Shown here one piece after another: positions 50,242 through 59,915 of a DNA stretch of 64,000 nt. Location of the stretch: NCBI RefSeq assembly GCF_923079645.1, contig NZ_CAKLPY010000001.1, positions 868,001 through 932,000 on the forward strand, in the 5' to 3' direction. The position numbers were made by a program, and so were the translations under genes. Every line of letters begins with the position of its first letter. The first letter of the stretch is position 1. The notes below the pieces were generated by a model that had not been told where the DNA came from, searched no databases, and saw nothing but the letters and a program-made list of their open reading frames with translations. Origin of the DNA: Emticicia aquatica. Lineage in GTDB: Bacteria; Bacteroidota; Bacteroidia; Cytophagales; Spirosomataceae.

Positions 50242-51741
50242 TTGAATTTCAAAGAAAACCTACAAAACGAACCCATTTTTGAACTAATTGCACGTTCGGC
50301 AGCAGAATTGAATGTTGATACTTATGTGATTGGTGGTTACGTACGTGACCTTATCTTGCATCGCCCAAATAAAGATATTGATGTTGTTTGTGTGGGAAGT
50401 GGCATTACTTTGGCCGAAAAAGTTGCTAAAAATTTAGAAATTTTGAAAGGGCAGGAGCATGTCCATGTAAGTTTCTTTAAAAATTTTGGTACAGCACAAA
50501 TTAAATCAGTCGATGCGGAAAACTGCCCAATTGAAATTGAATTTGTAGGAGCGAGGCGAGAGTCTTATCGCCACGATTCTCGTAAACCTTTGGTCGAAGA
50601 TGGAACGCTTGAAGATGACCAAAATCGCAGAGATTTTACAATAAATGCTCTTGGAGTTTCGCTTAATAAAGCCAATTTTGGCGACTTAATCGACCCTTTC
50701 GGTGGCGTTGAAGATATTAAGCGAAAATTGATTCGTACTCCACTAGAACCTGCAATCACTTTTTCTGATGACCCACTTCGCATGATGCGTGCAGTGAGGT
50801 TTGCGTCCCAATTAGGTTTTGATATTGATGGAAATACATTTGATGCCATTTCGGCTATGAAAGACCGTATCAGTATTGTTTCGCAGGAACGAATTACGGA
50901 TGAATTAAATAAAATTGTACTCTCAAAAGTACCTTCTTATGGCTTTAAATTACTTTACTATACAGGGCTCTTACAAATCATTTTCCCTGAGTTTTGTGAA
51001 CTTCAAGGCGTAGAAACGATGGATGGTAAAGGGCATAAAGATAATTTCTATCATACCTTGCAAGTGCTTGATAATGTGGCTCTTAGGTCAAACGATTTAT
51101 GGTTAAGATGGGCTGCAATTTTACACGATATTGCCAAACCTGCCACCAAACGGTTTCATCCAAAAGTGGGTTGGTCTTTTCATGGACATGAAGAATTAGG
51201 TGGGAAAATGACCCCAACGATTTTTCGAAAATTAAAATTGCCATTGGATGGAAAAATGAGAATGGTCAAAAAGTTGGTTCGTTTGCATCTTCGCCCGATT
51301 GCTTTGGCGAAAGAAAGTATTACAGATTCAGCATTGCGACGATTGTTGTTTGAAGCAGGTGAAGATTTAGAATATTTGATGATTTTATGTCGTGCCGATA
51401 TTACTTCAAAAGACCCAAATAAAGTAAGAAAATATTTGGCCAACTTCGATAAAGTTGAAGAAATGCTTGTAGAATTGGAAGAAAAGGATAAACTTCGTAA
51501 TTTTCAGCCAGTAATTACAGGTGAAATAATTATGGAGGTTTTCGATTTGAAACCTTCAAAAGAAGTGGGCATCATTAAACTTGCTTTGCGAGAAGCAGTT
51601 TTAGAAGGCATCATTCCTAATGAATTTGAGCCTTCGTTTGATTTTGTGGTAAATGAAGGCAAAAAAATGAATTTTAAACCAATAAAAAATAAAGAAGAAA
51701 TTAGAATAATTTTAGAAAAACCTAAACTCGAAAACACGTAA
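50242..51741 (+). CDS. cca: CCA-adding tRNA nucleotidyltransferase with HD domain
   Basis: A 499-residue class II nucleotidyltransferase. The head has VIGGYVRD (about 30-37) and the metal-binding DIDVV (46-50); the neck has RRDFTINALGV and DPLRMMRAVRFASQLGF, which bind the incoming nucleotide and tRNA. An HD domain follows (ILHDIAKPATKRF), with phosphohydrolase-type motifs. It adds or repairs the 3' CCA end of tRNAs. No ATG is available after an upstream in-frame stop; the TTG at 50242 is the likely start. It is 4 bases before the small membrane protein gene. Confidence 0.92.
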   Translation: MNFKENLQNEPIFELIARSAAELNVDTYVIGGYVRDLILHRPNKDIDVVCVGSGITLAEKVAKNLEILKGQEHVHVSFFKNFGTAQIKSVDAENCPIEIEFVGARRESYRHDSRKPLVEDGTLEDDQNRRDFTINALGVSLNKANFGDLIDPFGGVEDIKRKLIRTPLEPAITFSDDPLRMMRAVRFASQLGFDIDGNTFDAISAMKDRISIVSQERITDELNKIVLSKVPSYGFKLLYYTGLLQIIFPEFCELQGVETMDGKGHKDNFYHTLQVLDNVALRSNDLWLRWAAILHDIAKPATKRFHPKVGWSFHGHEELGGKMTPTIFRKLKLPLDGKMRMVKKLVRLHLRPIALAKESITDSALRRLLFEAGEDLEYLMILCRADITSKDPNKVRKYLANFDKVEEMLVELEEKDKLRNFQPVITGEIIMEVFDLKPSKEVGIIKLALREAVLEGIIPNEFEPSFDFVVNEGKKMNFKPIKNKEEIRIILEKPKLENT

Positions 51742-51745
51742 ATTT

Positions 51746-51952
51746 ATGAATGACGGAACAAAGTTCAAAAGAATGCTTGGTGGAATTTTAGCAGGAATAG
51801 GCTTATTATTATTGTTATTTGCCTGTATTGCATTTATGTCTGCCGATGATAACGTAATGGGTTTGGCTGTAAAAGGTGCAAGAAAAATAGCACCTGCGGT
51901 GCTTGGCCTTATTTTATTGATTTCGGGCATTTCGATGGTAAATCGTACATAG
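51746..51952 (+). CDS. Small two-helix membrane protein
   Basis: 68 residues with two predicted membrane helices (about 10-32 and 47-64) joined by a short acidic/basic loop (SADDNVMGLAVKGARK). No family recognised. It is 4 bases after the cca stop and probably translated from the same message. A strong palindromic terminator follows directly. Confidence 0.65.
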   Translation: MNDGTKFKRMLGGILAGIGLLLLLFACIAFMSADDNVMGLAVKGARKIAPAVLGLILLISGISMVNRT

Positions 51953-51960
51953 TTTTTTGA

Positions 51961-51992
51961 TTTTCGAGACGCAATTTTTTGCGTCTCGAAAA
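51961..51992. terminator. Bidirectional terminator between convergent genes
   Basis: A perfect 14-bp inverted repeat (51961-51974 with 51979-51992), GC-rich in the middle, flanked by T on the right and A on the left. It lies between the small membrane protein and DUF2851, one base from the latter's stop. Confidence 0.85.
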
Positions 51993-51993
51993 T

Positions 51994-53265
51994 TTATTTT
52001 TTCAAAATCTCAATTCCTACATTACATTGCAAACATCGTTTTTGCATGCAGAAATTATTATAAAGTTCGATGCTCGCCTGCGAATCGAACGAAGATTTTA
52101 TAGTTAATCCTAAACTTTCCCAAATATCTGTAATATGATTTTTCTCTGCGGGAATAGTCTCCAAAAATCGAATGCATTTATCCATAATGTATTGATTGTC
52201 AGTCTTTTGTGAATACAAAGCCAGTAGTGGAATAACCGTATTTATCAAAATATTATTAGTAGAATCTTTCCCTAATCCAACTAATTTTTTGTTGGCTTTT
52301 TTTCCAAAATTATAATGTTCTTGCCAATAAACTGATTGTTCAACTTTTAGTGCTTTTTGTATGTTTTCAAGTGAATCGGTTTGAGTAAATAGTGAAAAAA
52401 AACTTTGTTGCTGTGTCAGTAAATTAGCAAATTGAGCCAAGCGGATGGTTGGGAAATTGGCTGGTCGAGTGCGAAGAAACTTCCATTGTTTGGCACTTAA
52501 AGCAGATGATTTTAGTGAAAATTTTGTAGAAAAAAAATCATATTCTTGTTTTAGTTTAGCAGAATAATCATCAACAGAATCTAATAAACCCGCTTGCCCG
52601 AAAAGCATAGCTTCGATTTGGAAAAGATTATTACGATGTTTTTGTAAAACCTTCAAAGGTAAATTTTGAGCAAGACTTAAAAAAGCTTCAGAATTGAGTT
52701 TAAAACCAAAGTTTTTTGCCAAAAAATGGTAAGTTGTTTCTTCCCAATCTCCATTGTTTTTATTGTATAGTTCTTCAACTACTTGAGCTTTTTGTTCCAA
52801 TCTTTTTGCCAAAACTTTATCTAAAATTGCTATTTTTGATAGATTTGATGCTTCTGAAAAAAGCTCTTTACATGGAATAATAGCCTGATTATCAAGAAGA
52901 TTTTGATATTTATACAATAAACCAATGTCAGTTATTTTTTTCAACTCTAAGGTTGCTATGAGGCTTTTATCTTGTCGAACAATTGGTTGGTCATTTTCCC
53001 AAACTACGTGTAAAATAACATTATTATACGCTTCATCTTGCTGGTGCTTATGTAGTTTCCAATCCGAAGAACGTAGGTGTATTTCTACATTTCCAGCCCA
53101 CTCAATTGTTCCGATTTGTATGCGGGCATTTGTAAAATCAGGACCAGCATTAGTGTTCAGAAAACCAGTTTTGAAGACAGAAATTTTTTCTCCAGAAATG
53201 GTTTGCAAATTAGATTGGTCAAATTGCTGAAATTGCCATAAATAATGAATGAAAGCTTCAGTCAT
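51994..53265 (-). CDS. DUF2851-family protein
   Basis: A 423-residue protein found widely in Bacteroidota. The N-terminus (MTEAFIHYLWQFQQFD) and the block NTNAGPDFTNARIQIG (about 35-50) followed by VEIHLRSSDWKLHKHQ are the family signature; the His and Asp residues suggest a nuclease-like or metal site, but no activity is established. The C-terminus has CMQKRCLQCNVG, a Cys cluster that may bind zinc. The start at 53265 fits the conserved N-terminus; the frame runs to 53310. Function unknown. Confidence 0.83.
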   Translation of the reverse strand: MTEAFIHYLWQFQQFDQSNLQTISGEKISVFKTGFLNTNAGPDFTNARIQIGTIEWAGNVEIHLRSSDWKLHKHQQDEAYNNVILHVVWENDQPIVRQDKSLIATLELKKITDIGLLYKYQNLLDNQAIIPCKELFSEASNLSKIAILDKVLAKRLEQKAQVVEELYNKNNGDWEETTYHFLAKNFGFKLNSEAFLSLAQNLPLKVLQKHRNNLFQIEAMLFGQAGLLDSVDDYSAKLKQEYDFFSTKFSLKSSALSAKQWKFLRTRPANFPTIRLAQFANLLTQQQSFFSLFTQTDSLENIQKALKVEQSVYWQEHYNFGKKANKKLVGLGKDSTNNILINTVIPLLALYSQKTDNQYIMDKCIRFLETIPAEKNHITDIWESLGLTIKSSFDSQASIELYNNFCMQKRCLQCNVGIEILKK

Positions 53266-53351
53266 GGGATTTTTTCTTATAAAAGTTGTGAATGAGTGGC
53301 ATACGCTCAATGTTTTACAAGAGCGTATGCGTATGGAATATGGATTGAAAT

Positions 53352-54176
53352 TTACAGATATTCTGCCAAATATTTGCTCATCTCTTGTTGTACTTTTTGT
53401 GCTTCTATTTTAGCTTTTTGAGCAAAATCTTCACCTGATGAGGCATAAATAATTGCCCTAGAAGAGTTTACAAGTAAGCCACAATGTTTGTTCATGCCGT
53501 ATCGAGAAACTTCTTCTAAACTACCACCTTGAGCTCCAACTCCAGGAACAAGTAAAAAGTTGTCTGGTGCTAATTCTCTAATTTTCAGTAATTTATCTGC
53601 TTTTGTTGCACCTACAACATACATCATTCGTTCGCTATCAGCCCATTTTTGAGAAGTTAAAATTACTTGTTCAAATAGAAATTTATCTCCAATAGATAAT
53701 TGTTGAAAATCTTCGCTTCCTGCATTTGAAGTTAGAGCTAATAAAATTACCCATTTATCATCAAATTCGAGAAAAGGGTCAACCGAATCACGCCCCATAT
53801 ATGGAGCAACCGTTACTGAGTCAAAATCCAAACCAGATGATGATTTATCAAAAAAAGTACGGGCATAAAGGCCTGATGTATTACCAATGTCGCCACGTTT
53901 TGCATCAGCAATTGTGAAACAGTTTTTTGGTATATACTCAATGGTTTTTTGTAAGCTTTCCCAACCTTTAGCTCCCAAAGCTTCATAAAAAGCGATATTT
54001 GGTTTGTAAGCAACTGTGTAGTCTATGGTTGCGTCAATGATTTGGCGGTTGAATTCAAAGATTGGGTCTTTTTCTTTCAGCAAATGTGTAGGAATTTTTT
54101 TTATATCAGTATCTAGGCCTACACACAAATAAGAGTTTTTTTGAGAAATTTGCTCAAAAAGTTGTTGTTTTGTCAT
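53352..54176 (-). CDS. pyrF: Orotidine 5'-phosphate decarboxylase (type 2)
   Basis: A 274-residue OMP decarboxylase of the long, type 2 group. [13 protein letters not shown] (about 17-29) contains the first substrate Asp, [18 protein letters not shown] (about 88-105) the catalytic Asp-Lys-x-x-Asp, and [17 protein letters not shown] the phosphate loop. It makes UMP in the last step of de novo pyrimidine synthesis. 87 bases separate it from the DUF2851 start, on the same strand. Confidence 0.93.
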   Translation of the reverse strand: MTKQQLFEQISQKNSYLCVGLDTDIKKIPTHLLKEKDPIFEFNRQIIDATIDYTVAYKPNIAFYEALGAKGWESLQKTIEYIPKNCFTIADAKRGDIGNTSGLYARTFFDKSSSGLDFDSVTVAPYMGRDSVDPFLEFDDKWVILLALTSNAGSEDFQQLSIGDKFLFEQVILTSQKWADSERMMYVVGATKADKLLKIRELAPDNFLLVPGVGAQGGSLEEVSRYGMNKHCGLLVNSSRAIIYASSGEDFAQKAKIEAQKVQQEMSKYLAEYL

Positions 54177-54351
54177 TATATATTGATTTTAGGGGCAAAT
54201 TTCCGTAAATAATATCATTTAATTAGAAAAATAGCGGTAATTTATTTAGGATACACTACTTTTGTGTTTAATTGATAGCTAGATAATTATTAGGCTATTG
54301 CGGTCAAAGTTTTAAAAAATAGAACTTACTAAATTATAATATCAAACCAGA

Positions 54352-54888
54352 ATGGAGTTCAAACCAACAAGTATTGAAGGATTAATTGAAATATATCCTA
54401 GAGTTTTTAGTGATGCAAGAGGGTTTTTCTTTGAGTCATATCGAAAAGAGGTTTTTGCAAATAACGGTATTCCGTTTGAATTTGTTCAAGACAACCAATC
54501 GTTCTCAACAGCAGGTGTTTTGCGTGGGATTCATTACCAAAACGAACCTTTTGCTCAAGGAAAATTAGTAAGAGTTATTACAGGAAAAGTAATTGATGTA
54601 GCAGTTGATTTGCGTCCTGATTCTCCAACTTTTGGCCAGCATCATAAATTTGTGCTTGATGCAAATTTACAAAATATGGTTTATATTCCAGCTGGATTTG
54701 GTCATGGTTTTGCTGCTCTCGAAGACTCGATTTTTTCATATAAATGTACCAATAATTATAATAAAGCAGCTGAAGGTGGTATCATTTGGAACGATGAAGA
54801 GTTAAAAATTGATTGGGGAATTGAAAATCCAAATGTTTCAGAAAAAGATTTAGAATTACCTACTTTCCGTAGTTTATTTGGAAAATAA
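54352..54888 (+). CDS. rfbC: dTDP-4-dehydrorhamnose 3,5-epimerase
   Basis: A 178-residue cupin-fold epimerase. The catalytic His is in GVLRGIHYQNEPFAQGK and the conserved tyrosine in SYKCTNNYNKAAEGG; RVITGKVIDVAVDLR and VYIPAGFGHGFAALED are core strands. It acts in dTDP-L-rhamnose synthesis, but the other rfb genes are not nearby. A T-rich promoter-like box (TACTTTTG, 54257-54264) lies upstream without a clear -33 element. Confidence 0.9.
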   Translation: MEFKPTSIEGLIEIYPRVFSDARGFFFESYRKEVFANNGIPFEFVQDNQSFSTAGVLRGIHYQNEPFAQGKLVRVITGKVIDVAVDLRPDSPTFGQHHKFVLDANLQNMVYIPAGFGHGFAALEDSIFSYKCTNNYNKAAEGGIIWNDEELKIDWGIENPNVSEKDLELPTFRSLFGK

Positions 54889-54958
54889 TTCCTTTTCTGG
54901 ATTGTCATAAATTGTACCAATTTAGATTCTTGTAAGAATTATATTTTTAATCATATTG

Positions 54959-54992
54959 ATAGCAAGCGTTTACTACCGCTTGCTATTTTTTT
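54959..54992 (+). terminator. Terminator after rfbC
   Basis: A 10-bp perfect stem (54959-54968 with 54977-54986), 8-base loop and a run of T. Confidence 0.8.
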
Positions 54993-55105
54993 GTTTAATA
55001 CTAGGCTGTTTGGCATGGTCTTGGAATAGTAGGCTTTCAAGAAACACTAATTTTTGGTGTTAAATGACTGAATCCTACTATATGACAGTAAACCTAATTT
55101 TTTCA

Positions 55106-55879
55106 ATGTTTGACTCAATATTTAAAAAGCGTGTTTCGGAAAGTCCCAAGGTTTTTCCAAATCATTGTTTGTCGGTTGATGTTCATGCACATTTACTTCC
55201 ACAACTTGATGATGGTCCTGCTGATATCGAAAAAAGCGTTGAGATTATCAAAGAAATGTACGTCATGGGCTATCGCAAAATTATACTTACTCCGCATGTG
55301 ATGAGTGGGTATTATAATAATGCACCTGAAGATATTTTACAATCGTTGCATGTACTACGAAGTGTTTTAAAAAGACGAAATATTGCCATTGAATTGGAAG
55401 CTGCTGCCGAATATTATTTGGAGGAAGAATTATTTAATCTCATTGAAAAAAGAGAAATTCTTACTTTTGGCGGAGAAAAAAAATACTTACTTTTTGAAGC
55501 ATCTTTTATCACTAGACCTTCATATCTATTAGAATCAGCCATAAGAATCAAACAAGCGGGTTATACCCCAGTTTTGGCTCATCCCGAACGTTATGTAAAC
55601 CTAAACGATTTAGAAGTTATTAATCGTTTGGCATTCAATGGTGTACTTTTTCAAGTAAATATTGGTTCATTAACGGGCTATTATTCAAAACCAGCCCAAG
55701 ATTTAGCAGAATTGCTGATTAATAAACAATTAGTAGCATTTTTAGGAACTGATTGTCATAGTTTTGCTCAATTGCATAGTATAAAATCTGCTTTTAAGCT
55801 GAATATTTTTAAAGATATTGAAAAACTCAATTTGCTTAATAATTCTCTTTTAGAGAAGAAAAAAAGCATTTTTGCATAA
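55106..55879 (+). CDS. CpsB/YwqE-type PHP-fold tyrosine phosphatase
   Basis: A 257-residue PHP-domain protein. SVDVHAHLLPQLDDGPADIE (about 22-41) has the first metal histidines, ILTPHVMSGYY the next, LAHPERY the third and FLGTDCHSF the last, as in CpsB/CapC/YwqE manganese-dependent protein-tyrosine phosphatases, which usually control capsule or exopolysaccharide export. The start at 55106 (MFDSIFKKR) suits family members; the frame is open from 55064. Linkage to rfbC fits a surface-polysaccharide role. Confidence 0.85.
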   Translation: MFDSIFKKRVSESPKVFPNHCLSVDVHAHLLPQLDDGPADIEKSVEIIKEMYVMGYRKIILTPHVMSGYYNNAPEDILQSLHVLRSVLKRRNIAIELEAAAEYYLEEELFNLIEKREILTFGGEKKYLLFEASFITRPSYLLESAIRIKQAGYTPVLAHPERYVNLNDLEVINRLAFNGVLFQVNIGSLTGYYSKPAQDLAELLINKQLVAFLGTDCHSFAQLHSIKSAFKLNIFKDIEKLNLLNNSLLEKKKSIFA

Positions 55880-55901
55880 AATAACTAACCAAATTTGGTT
55901 T

Positions 55902-55937
55902 AAAAAAGGTGTAATCGAATAGGATTACACCTTTTTT
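55902..55937. terminator. Bidirectional terminator overlapping the lpxH stop codon
   Basis: A perfect 15-bp inverted repeat (55902-55916 with 55923-55937) with six A on the left and six T on the right, loop GAATAG. The last two bases belong to the stop codon of the minus-strand gene ending at 55936. Confidence 0.85.
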
Positions 55938-56697
55938 AGGTATAAGATAGTAGTTCTAATTTTTGGCCATCAAAAACAGCGTAACTATTGTACCAAATCC
56001 AGTCTCCAAGATTGATGTATCTTGCCGTTGGTGAAATATCCATATCGACCATTGTATGGCGATGCCCAAAAATATAAAAATCGTGGTGAGTTTTGGCTTC
56101 CACTTTTTTGGAATATTGCACCAAATGTTCTTTTTTTTCACCCAAGAATTTTTCAGCAGTACGTTTTTTATACCAACTGTGTTTTGTCCATATTTGCCCA
56201 ATAAGTAAACCTAAATTGGGGTGCATAATGCGGCCAAAAAGAAATCTTGGTAGTTTACCTTCAAAAATTACTTTCAAAAATTTATAACCAAAATCGTCTG
56301 CTCCGAGGCCGTCTCCATGTCCAACGTAGAAAGTTTTATCATTAAAAGTAAAAACTCTTGGTCTGCGAATAGTTTTGATATTCATTTCTTTTTCAAAATA
56401 ATCGGTCATCCACATATCTCGATTACCTAAAAAGACAATTATTTCAATTCCTGCATCTGATAATTCAGCTAATTTTCCGAAAAATCTAACAAATCCTTTG
56501 GGTACTACGTTTTTATATTCGTACCAGAAATCAAATAAATCGCCGACTAAAAAAATAATTTCGGCATCGTGACGAATAGATTCTAGCCAATTAATAATTC
56601 GGCGTTCACGGATAAGACTTTGGTCATGGTCGGGAGCACCCAAGTGAAAATCCGAAGCAAAATAAATTTTTTTTCCTGCGGGAATAATTCGATTCAT
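55936..56697 (-). CDS. lpxH: UDP-2,3-diacylglucosamine diphosphatase-type metallophosphoesterase
   Basis: A 253-residue calcineurin-like phosphoesterase. Metal motifs in order: DFHLG (about 16-20), GDLFDFW (51-57), GNRDMW (91-96), GHGDGLG and GHRHT. LpxH removes UMP from UDP-2,3-diacylglucosamine in lipid A synthesis at the inner membrane face. The sequence is typical of the Bacteroidota LpxH group. The gene is convergent with the CpsB-like gene and shares a hairpin with it. Confidence 0.87.
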   Translation of the reverse strand: MNRIIPAGKKIYFASDFHLGAPDHDQSLIRERRIINWLESIRHDAEIIFLVGDLFDFWYEYKNVVPKGFVRFFGKLAELSDAGIEIIVFLGNRDMWMTDYFEKEMNIKTIRRPRVFTFNDKTFYVGHGDGLGADDFGYKFLKVIFEGKLPRFLFGRIMHPNLGLLIGQIWTKHSWYKKRTAEKFLGEKKEHLVQYSKKVEAKTHHDFYIFGHRHTMVDMDISPTARYINLGDWIWYNSYAVFDGQKLELLSYT

Positions 56698-56921
56698 TGA
56701 AAAAGGAACAAAACTGAAAAAATAAAATTATAATACGAATGACGTAAAATTTTACGAATATTTTAAAATAAAGTACAAATTTTGTTAAAATAATAACTGT
56801 TTTGATACTTATTATGCGTATATTTGAAATAATACAAAATTTTGATTTTGTTGAAAACCTTCTTTCCTTATATTTACGTCAAAATCTTTAAGACCATTTT
56901 ATTAAACAATATTATTCTCTA

Positions 56922-57290
56922 ATGAAACGAGTATTAATTGCCGAAGATAGCTCTGTAATTCAGAACTTAGCCAAGAAGATTTTGGAATTCCAAAATTTTG
57001 AAATTACTGCCGTTAAAAATGGCGAACAAGTGATGCAATTGCTCGACAAAGAAGATTTTGATATCTTGTTGCTTGACATTAATATGCCGATTATGGATGG
57101 TATGGAATGTGTGAAGGCAATTCGTGAATTGAAAGACAAAGCAAAAGCAAAATTGCCAGTGGTTGCCATTACTGGAAATGCAAAAAATTATTCTGATACT
57201 GATTTCAAAGAAGCGGGCTTCAATGATGCTTTAATGAAACCATTAAATTTTGATAAATTAGTCGAAGTTGTAAAAGGATTAACAGAGTAA
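56922..57290 (+). CDS. Single-domain CheY-like response regulator
   Basis: A 122-residue receiver domain and nothing else. The acidic pocket is E8-D9, the phosphoacceptor D54-type Asp is in LLLDINMP, the switch threonine in AITGN, and the conserved Lys in LMKPLNF. With no output domain it must act by protein contact, for example in a phosphorelay or on a motility or kinase partner. No kinase is adjacent. A TATATTTG box (56819-56826) lies upstream but its -33 spacing is short (14). Confidence 0.9.
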   Translation: MKRVLIAEDSSVIQNLAKKILEFQNFEITAVKNGEQVMQLLDKEDFDILLLDINMPIMDGMECVKAIRELKDKAKAKLPVVAITGNAKNYSDTDFKEAGFNDALMKPLNFDKLVEVVKGLTE

Positions 57291-57307
57291 GAATTCTCAA
57301 TGGTTGA

Positions 57308-57370
57308 ATGAGTGAATGATTGAATAGGTAACGATTTTTGAATCATTCTATCATAATATCATTCACTCAT
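57308..57370 (+). terminator. Inverted repeat between the CheY-like and MBL genes
   Basis: A perfect 13-bp inverted repeat (57308-57320 with 57358-57370) with related TGAATGATT/AATCATTC words inside. It could form a long hairpin ending just before the MBL gene; the T-run is poor, so a terminator call is tentative. Confidence 0.4.
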
Positions 57371-57384
57371 ACAATCATAACAAA

Positions 57385-58149
57385 ATGCAAGTAACTTTTC
57401 TTGGAACAGGTACTTCGGGCGGAATTCCAGTACTGACATGTGGATGTGAAATTTGTAATTCATTAGATTATAGAGATAAACGCCTAAGAGTGTCGGTTTG
57501 GATTGAAGTTGATAATATGAGTTTTGTTATTGATACTGGTCCTGATTTTAGGCAGCAAGCTCTCAGAGAACGAATTCCTAGAATTGATGGCGTTCTATAC
57601 ACGCACGAACACAAAGACCATACTGCCGGTCTTGACGATATTCGTCCCTACAATTATCTTCATGGTATTCAGCATTTAGACCTTTACGCACATCCACGAG
57701 TTTTAAGCCAACTCAAACGTGAATTTGCCTACGCTTTTGAAGAACAAAAATACCCAGGCGTGCCATTGCTAAATTTGCATAAGATTGATAATCAAGCATT
57801 TAATATTGAAAATGTGTTATTCACACCAATCGAAGTGCTACATCATCAACTACCAGTATTTGGGTTCAGAATCAAAGATTTTACTTATATTACGGATGTG
57901 AATTTTATTGCTGAATCAGAATTAGAAAAAGTTTATGGTACGAAAATCTTGGTTTTAGGAGCTTTGCAACGCAATAAACATATTTCACATTTTACGCTTG
58001 ATGAGGCCATTGAAGTTGCTCAAAAAGTAAATGCCGAAATGACATATTTGACACATATTAGCCACAAAATGGGGCTGCACAGTGATGTAGAAAAAGAACT
58101 TCCGCCTAATATAAGATTGGCTTATGACGGTCTAAAAATTAAGTTGTAA
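57385..58149 (+). CDS. MBL-fold phosphodiesterase (PhnP-like)
   Basis: A 254-residue metallo-beta-lactamase-fold hydrolase. It begins MQVTFLGTGTSGGIPVLTCG, with a Cys-rich loop (CGCEICNS) as in PhnP zinc-binding members, then THEHKDHTAGLDD (the HxHxDH motif), and TYITDVNF. The C-terminal HISH motif supplies a further ligand. It is likely a cyclic phosphodiesterase; PhnP acts on phosphoribosyl cyclic phosphate, but no phn genes are near. 94 bases after the CheY-like gene. Confidence 0.85.
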   Translation: MQVTFLGTGTSGGIPVLTCGCEICNSLDYRDKRLRVSVWIEVDNMSFVIDTGPDFRQQALRERIPRIDGVLYTHEHKDHTAGLDDIRPYNYLHGIQHLDLYAHPRVLSQLKREFAYAFEEQKYPGVPLLNLHKIDNQAFNIENVLFTPIEVLHHQLPVFGFRIKDFTYITDVNFIAESELEKVYGTKILVLGALQRNKHISHFTLDEAIEVAQKVNAEMTYLTHISHKMGLHSDVEKELPPNIRLAYDGLKIKL

Positions 58150-58191
58150 ATTAGTCAAGATAATCTACTTAACTTATCTTCCATTAAATAA

Positions 58192-59904
58192 GTGGCTCAA
58201 AACGACCTTCCTCCAAAATATTATCTCGAATATTTTAATTATGTATTGGATTTTGTTCAAGAAAAATACCGCCATATTTTGAATGAAAAAGAGTGGCGTT
58301 TCTTGAGAAAATACTATTGTTTGAGTGAAGATGCTCAATGCCTTTTTATTCGTTTTTCAAATAGAAGAGGACTTTTTTTTAGAGTTAATAAGTTGTCATA
58401 CAGTGAGTTATCAGATATTCCAGCATTGCTTAATGAATTATTGGAACGAGAGTTTATTGAGGCCATCAACGAAGAAAAACACCAAACTTTTGGAAAAGAA
58501 ATTTTGAATGTTTTGAATGGAAAAGAAATCGTTGACTTGTTTTCAGGGTTACAAAAAAAAGAAAAAGTTCCATACAAAAAACTCAAAAAAGAAGGATTGG
58601 TAGAAGCAATTCTACAAGATTTTAGCTTGAATGAAATTGTTGAAAAACTCAATGACTTTGAACCTATTATCAAGGTTTGTTTTGAGTTTGAGGTGACATT
58701 TATGAAGTTTTTGTTTTTCGGGAATCGTTACCTTGACATGACAGAATTTGTGATGCGAGATATGGGTTTAGTACAATTTGAAAATCATGATGATGATAAA
58801 CTTGTAGCCCGATTTAATACCCGAAAAGATGCAGAAGACAAATGGCTAATTACCGACCAGAATGATTTGTTTCTTCAATTAAAAGATTCCTCTCCGCCGC
58901 TCGAAATTTATGATTGGTTCATGAACTTTGCTGATTCGGTTGATGAATTAAGCGAAGTCGCAAAACCTGCTTATGAACGATTAATTATTAAAATTGCTAC
59001 TTTTCTAGAAAAAAACAGGCAATTAGATGAAGCATTATTGGTGTTTCGTCTAACCGAGCAAGTTCCTTCTCGTGAACGACAAGTGAGAACTTTGCAAAAA
59101 CTTAATTACATTGATGAGGCTTTTTCGCTTTGTCAACAAATGATTGAATTTCCTAAAAATGCCGATGAAAAATTCTTTGCTATTGATTTCTTAAATAGAC
59201 TAAGCACTAAAAAGAAAACTAAAAAAAGTACAACATCGTGGCTTCATCAAGCAGAGTCAATTACAATTTCAATCAGTTTTCGTCACCAAGTTGAAATGGG
59301 AGTAGTTGATTATTATCACAATGAGGGTAAGTTAGCTGTTTTTGCTGAAAATCATCTTTGGCGAGCTATTTTTGGCTTAGTTTTTTGGGACATTGTTTTT
59401 GACCCAAGTTTGGTGGCATTTCATCATCCATTTCAACGTCGTCCTTCAGATTTGTATTTGCCTGATTTTTATGAAAAACGTAAAGATTTGATTATTAGTC
59501 ATTTAGATGGATTTGCTGATGTTCAAGATTTGCTTATTTACATGGGAGAGCGTTATGAATCCAAATTTGGTATTGCTAATCCATTCGTGGTTTGGTTGGA
59601 GGAGATTTGGATGATTGTCAGAAAAGCCGTTGAAGTGGTAGAATTTGAAGCGATGAAAAAAATCCTGCACGAAATGTCGAAAAACTTGGTCGAAAACCTG
59701 CGTGGCTTTCCAGACCTTTTTATGTGGGATGATGTAGCTGGTGAATATTGTTTTGTAGAAGTAAAATCTCCAACCGATAATTTGTCTAATCAACAATTAT
59801 CATGGCTTCAATATTTTGAAGAAATTGGTGTAAATGCAAAGGTTTTGCGGGTTTATTGGCGAGAAGATGATAGTTTAGAAGAAGAAATAGAGGTAACTTC
59901 TTGA
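58192..59904 (+). CDS. FAN1-like VRR-NUC-domain nuclease
   Basis: A 570-residue protein with a C-terminal VRR-NUC domain (about 470-560): GFPDLFMWDD and FVEVKSPTDNLSNQQLSWLQ hold the PD-(D/E)xK residues (Asp, then Glu and Lys of EVK). The N-terminal and middle parts (KYYLEYFNYVLDFV, KVPYKKLKKEGLVEAILQ) match the SAP-like/TPR-like organisation of FAN1, a structure-specific nuclease that unhooks DNA crosslinks in eukaryotes and some bacteria. The start is GTG at 58192. No repair gene is adjacent. FAN1-like architecture is convincing; in vivo role is inferred. Confidence 0.83.
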   Translation: MAQNDLPPKYYLEYFNYVLDFVQEKYRHILNEKEWRFLRKYYCLSEDAQCLFIRFSNRRGLFFRVNKLSYSELSDIPALLNELLEREFIEAINEEKHQTFGKEILNVLNGKEIVDLFSGLQKKEKVPYKKLKKEGLVEAILQDFSLNEIVEKLNDFEPIIKVCFEFEVTFMKFLFFGNRYLDMTEFVMRDMGLVQFENHDDDKLVARFNTRKDAEDKWLITDQNDLFLQLKDSSPPLEIYDWFMNFADSVDELSEVAKPAYERLIIKIATFLEKNRQLDEALLVFRLTEQVPSRERQVRTLQKLNYIDEAFSLCQQMIEFPKNADEKFFAIDFLNRLSTKKKTKKSTTSWLHQAESITISISFRHQVEMGVVDYYHNEGKLAVFAENHLWRAIFGLVFWDIVFDPSLVAFHHPFQRRPSDLYLPDFYEKRKDLIISHLDGFADVQDLLIYMGERYESKFGIANPFVVWLEEIWMIVRKAVEVVEFEAMKKILHEMSKNLVENLRGFPDLFMWDDVAGEYCFVEVKSPTDNLSNQQLSWLQYFEEIGVNAKVLRVYWREDDSLEEEIEVTS

Positions 59905-59915
59905 TAAAAATGCAA

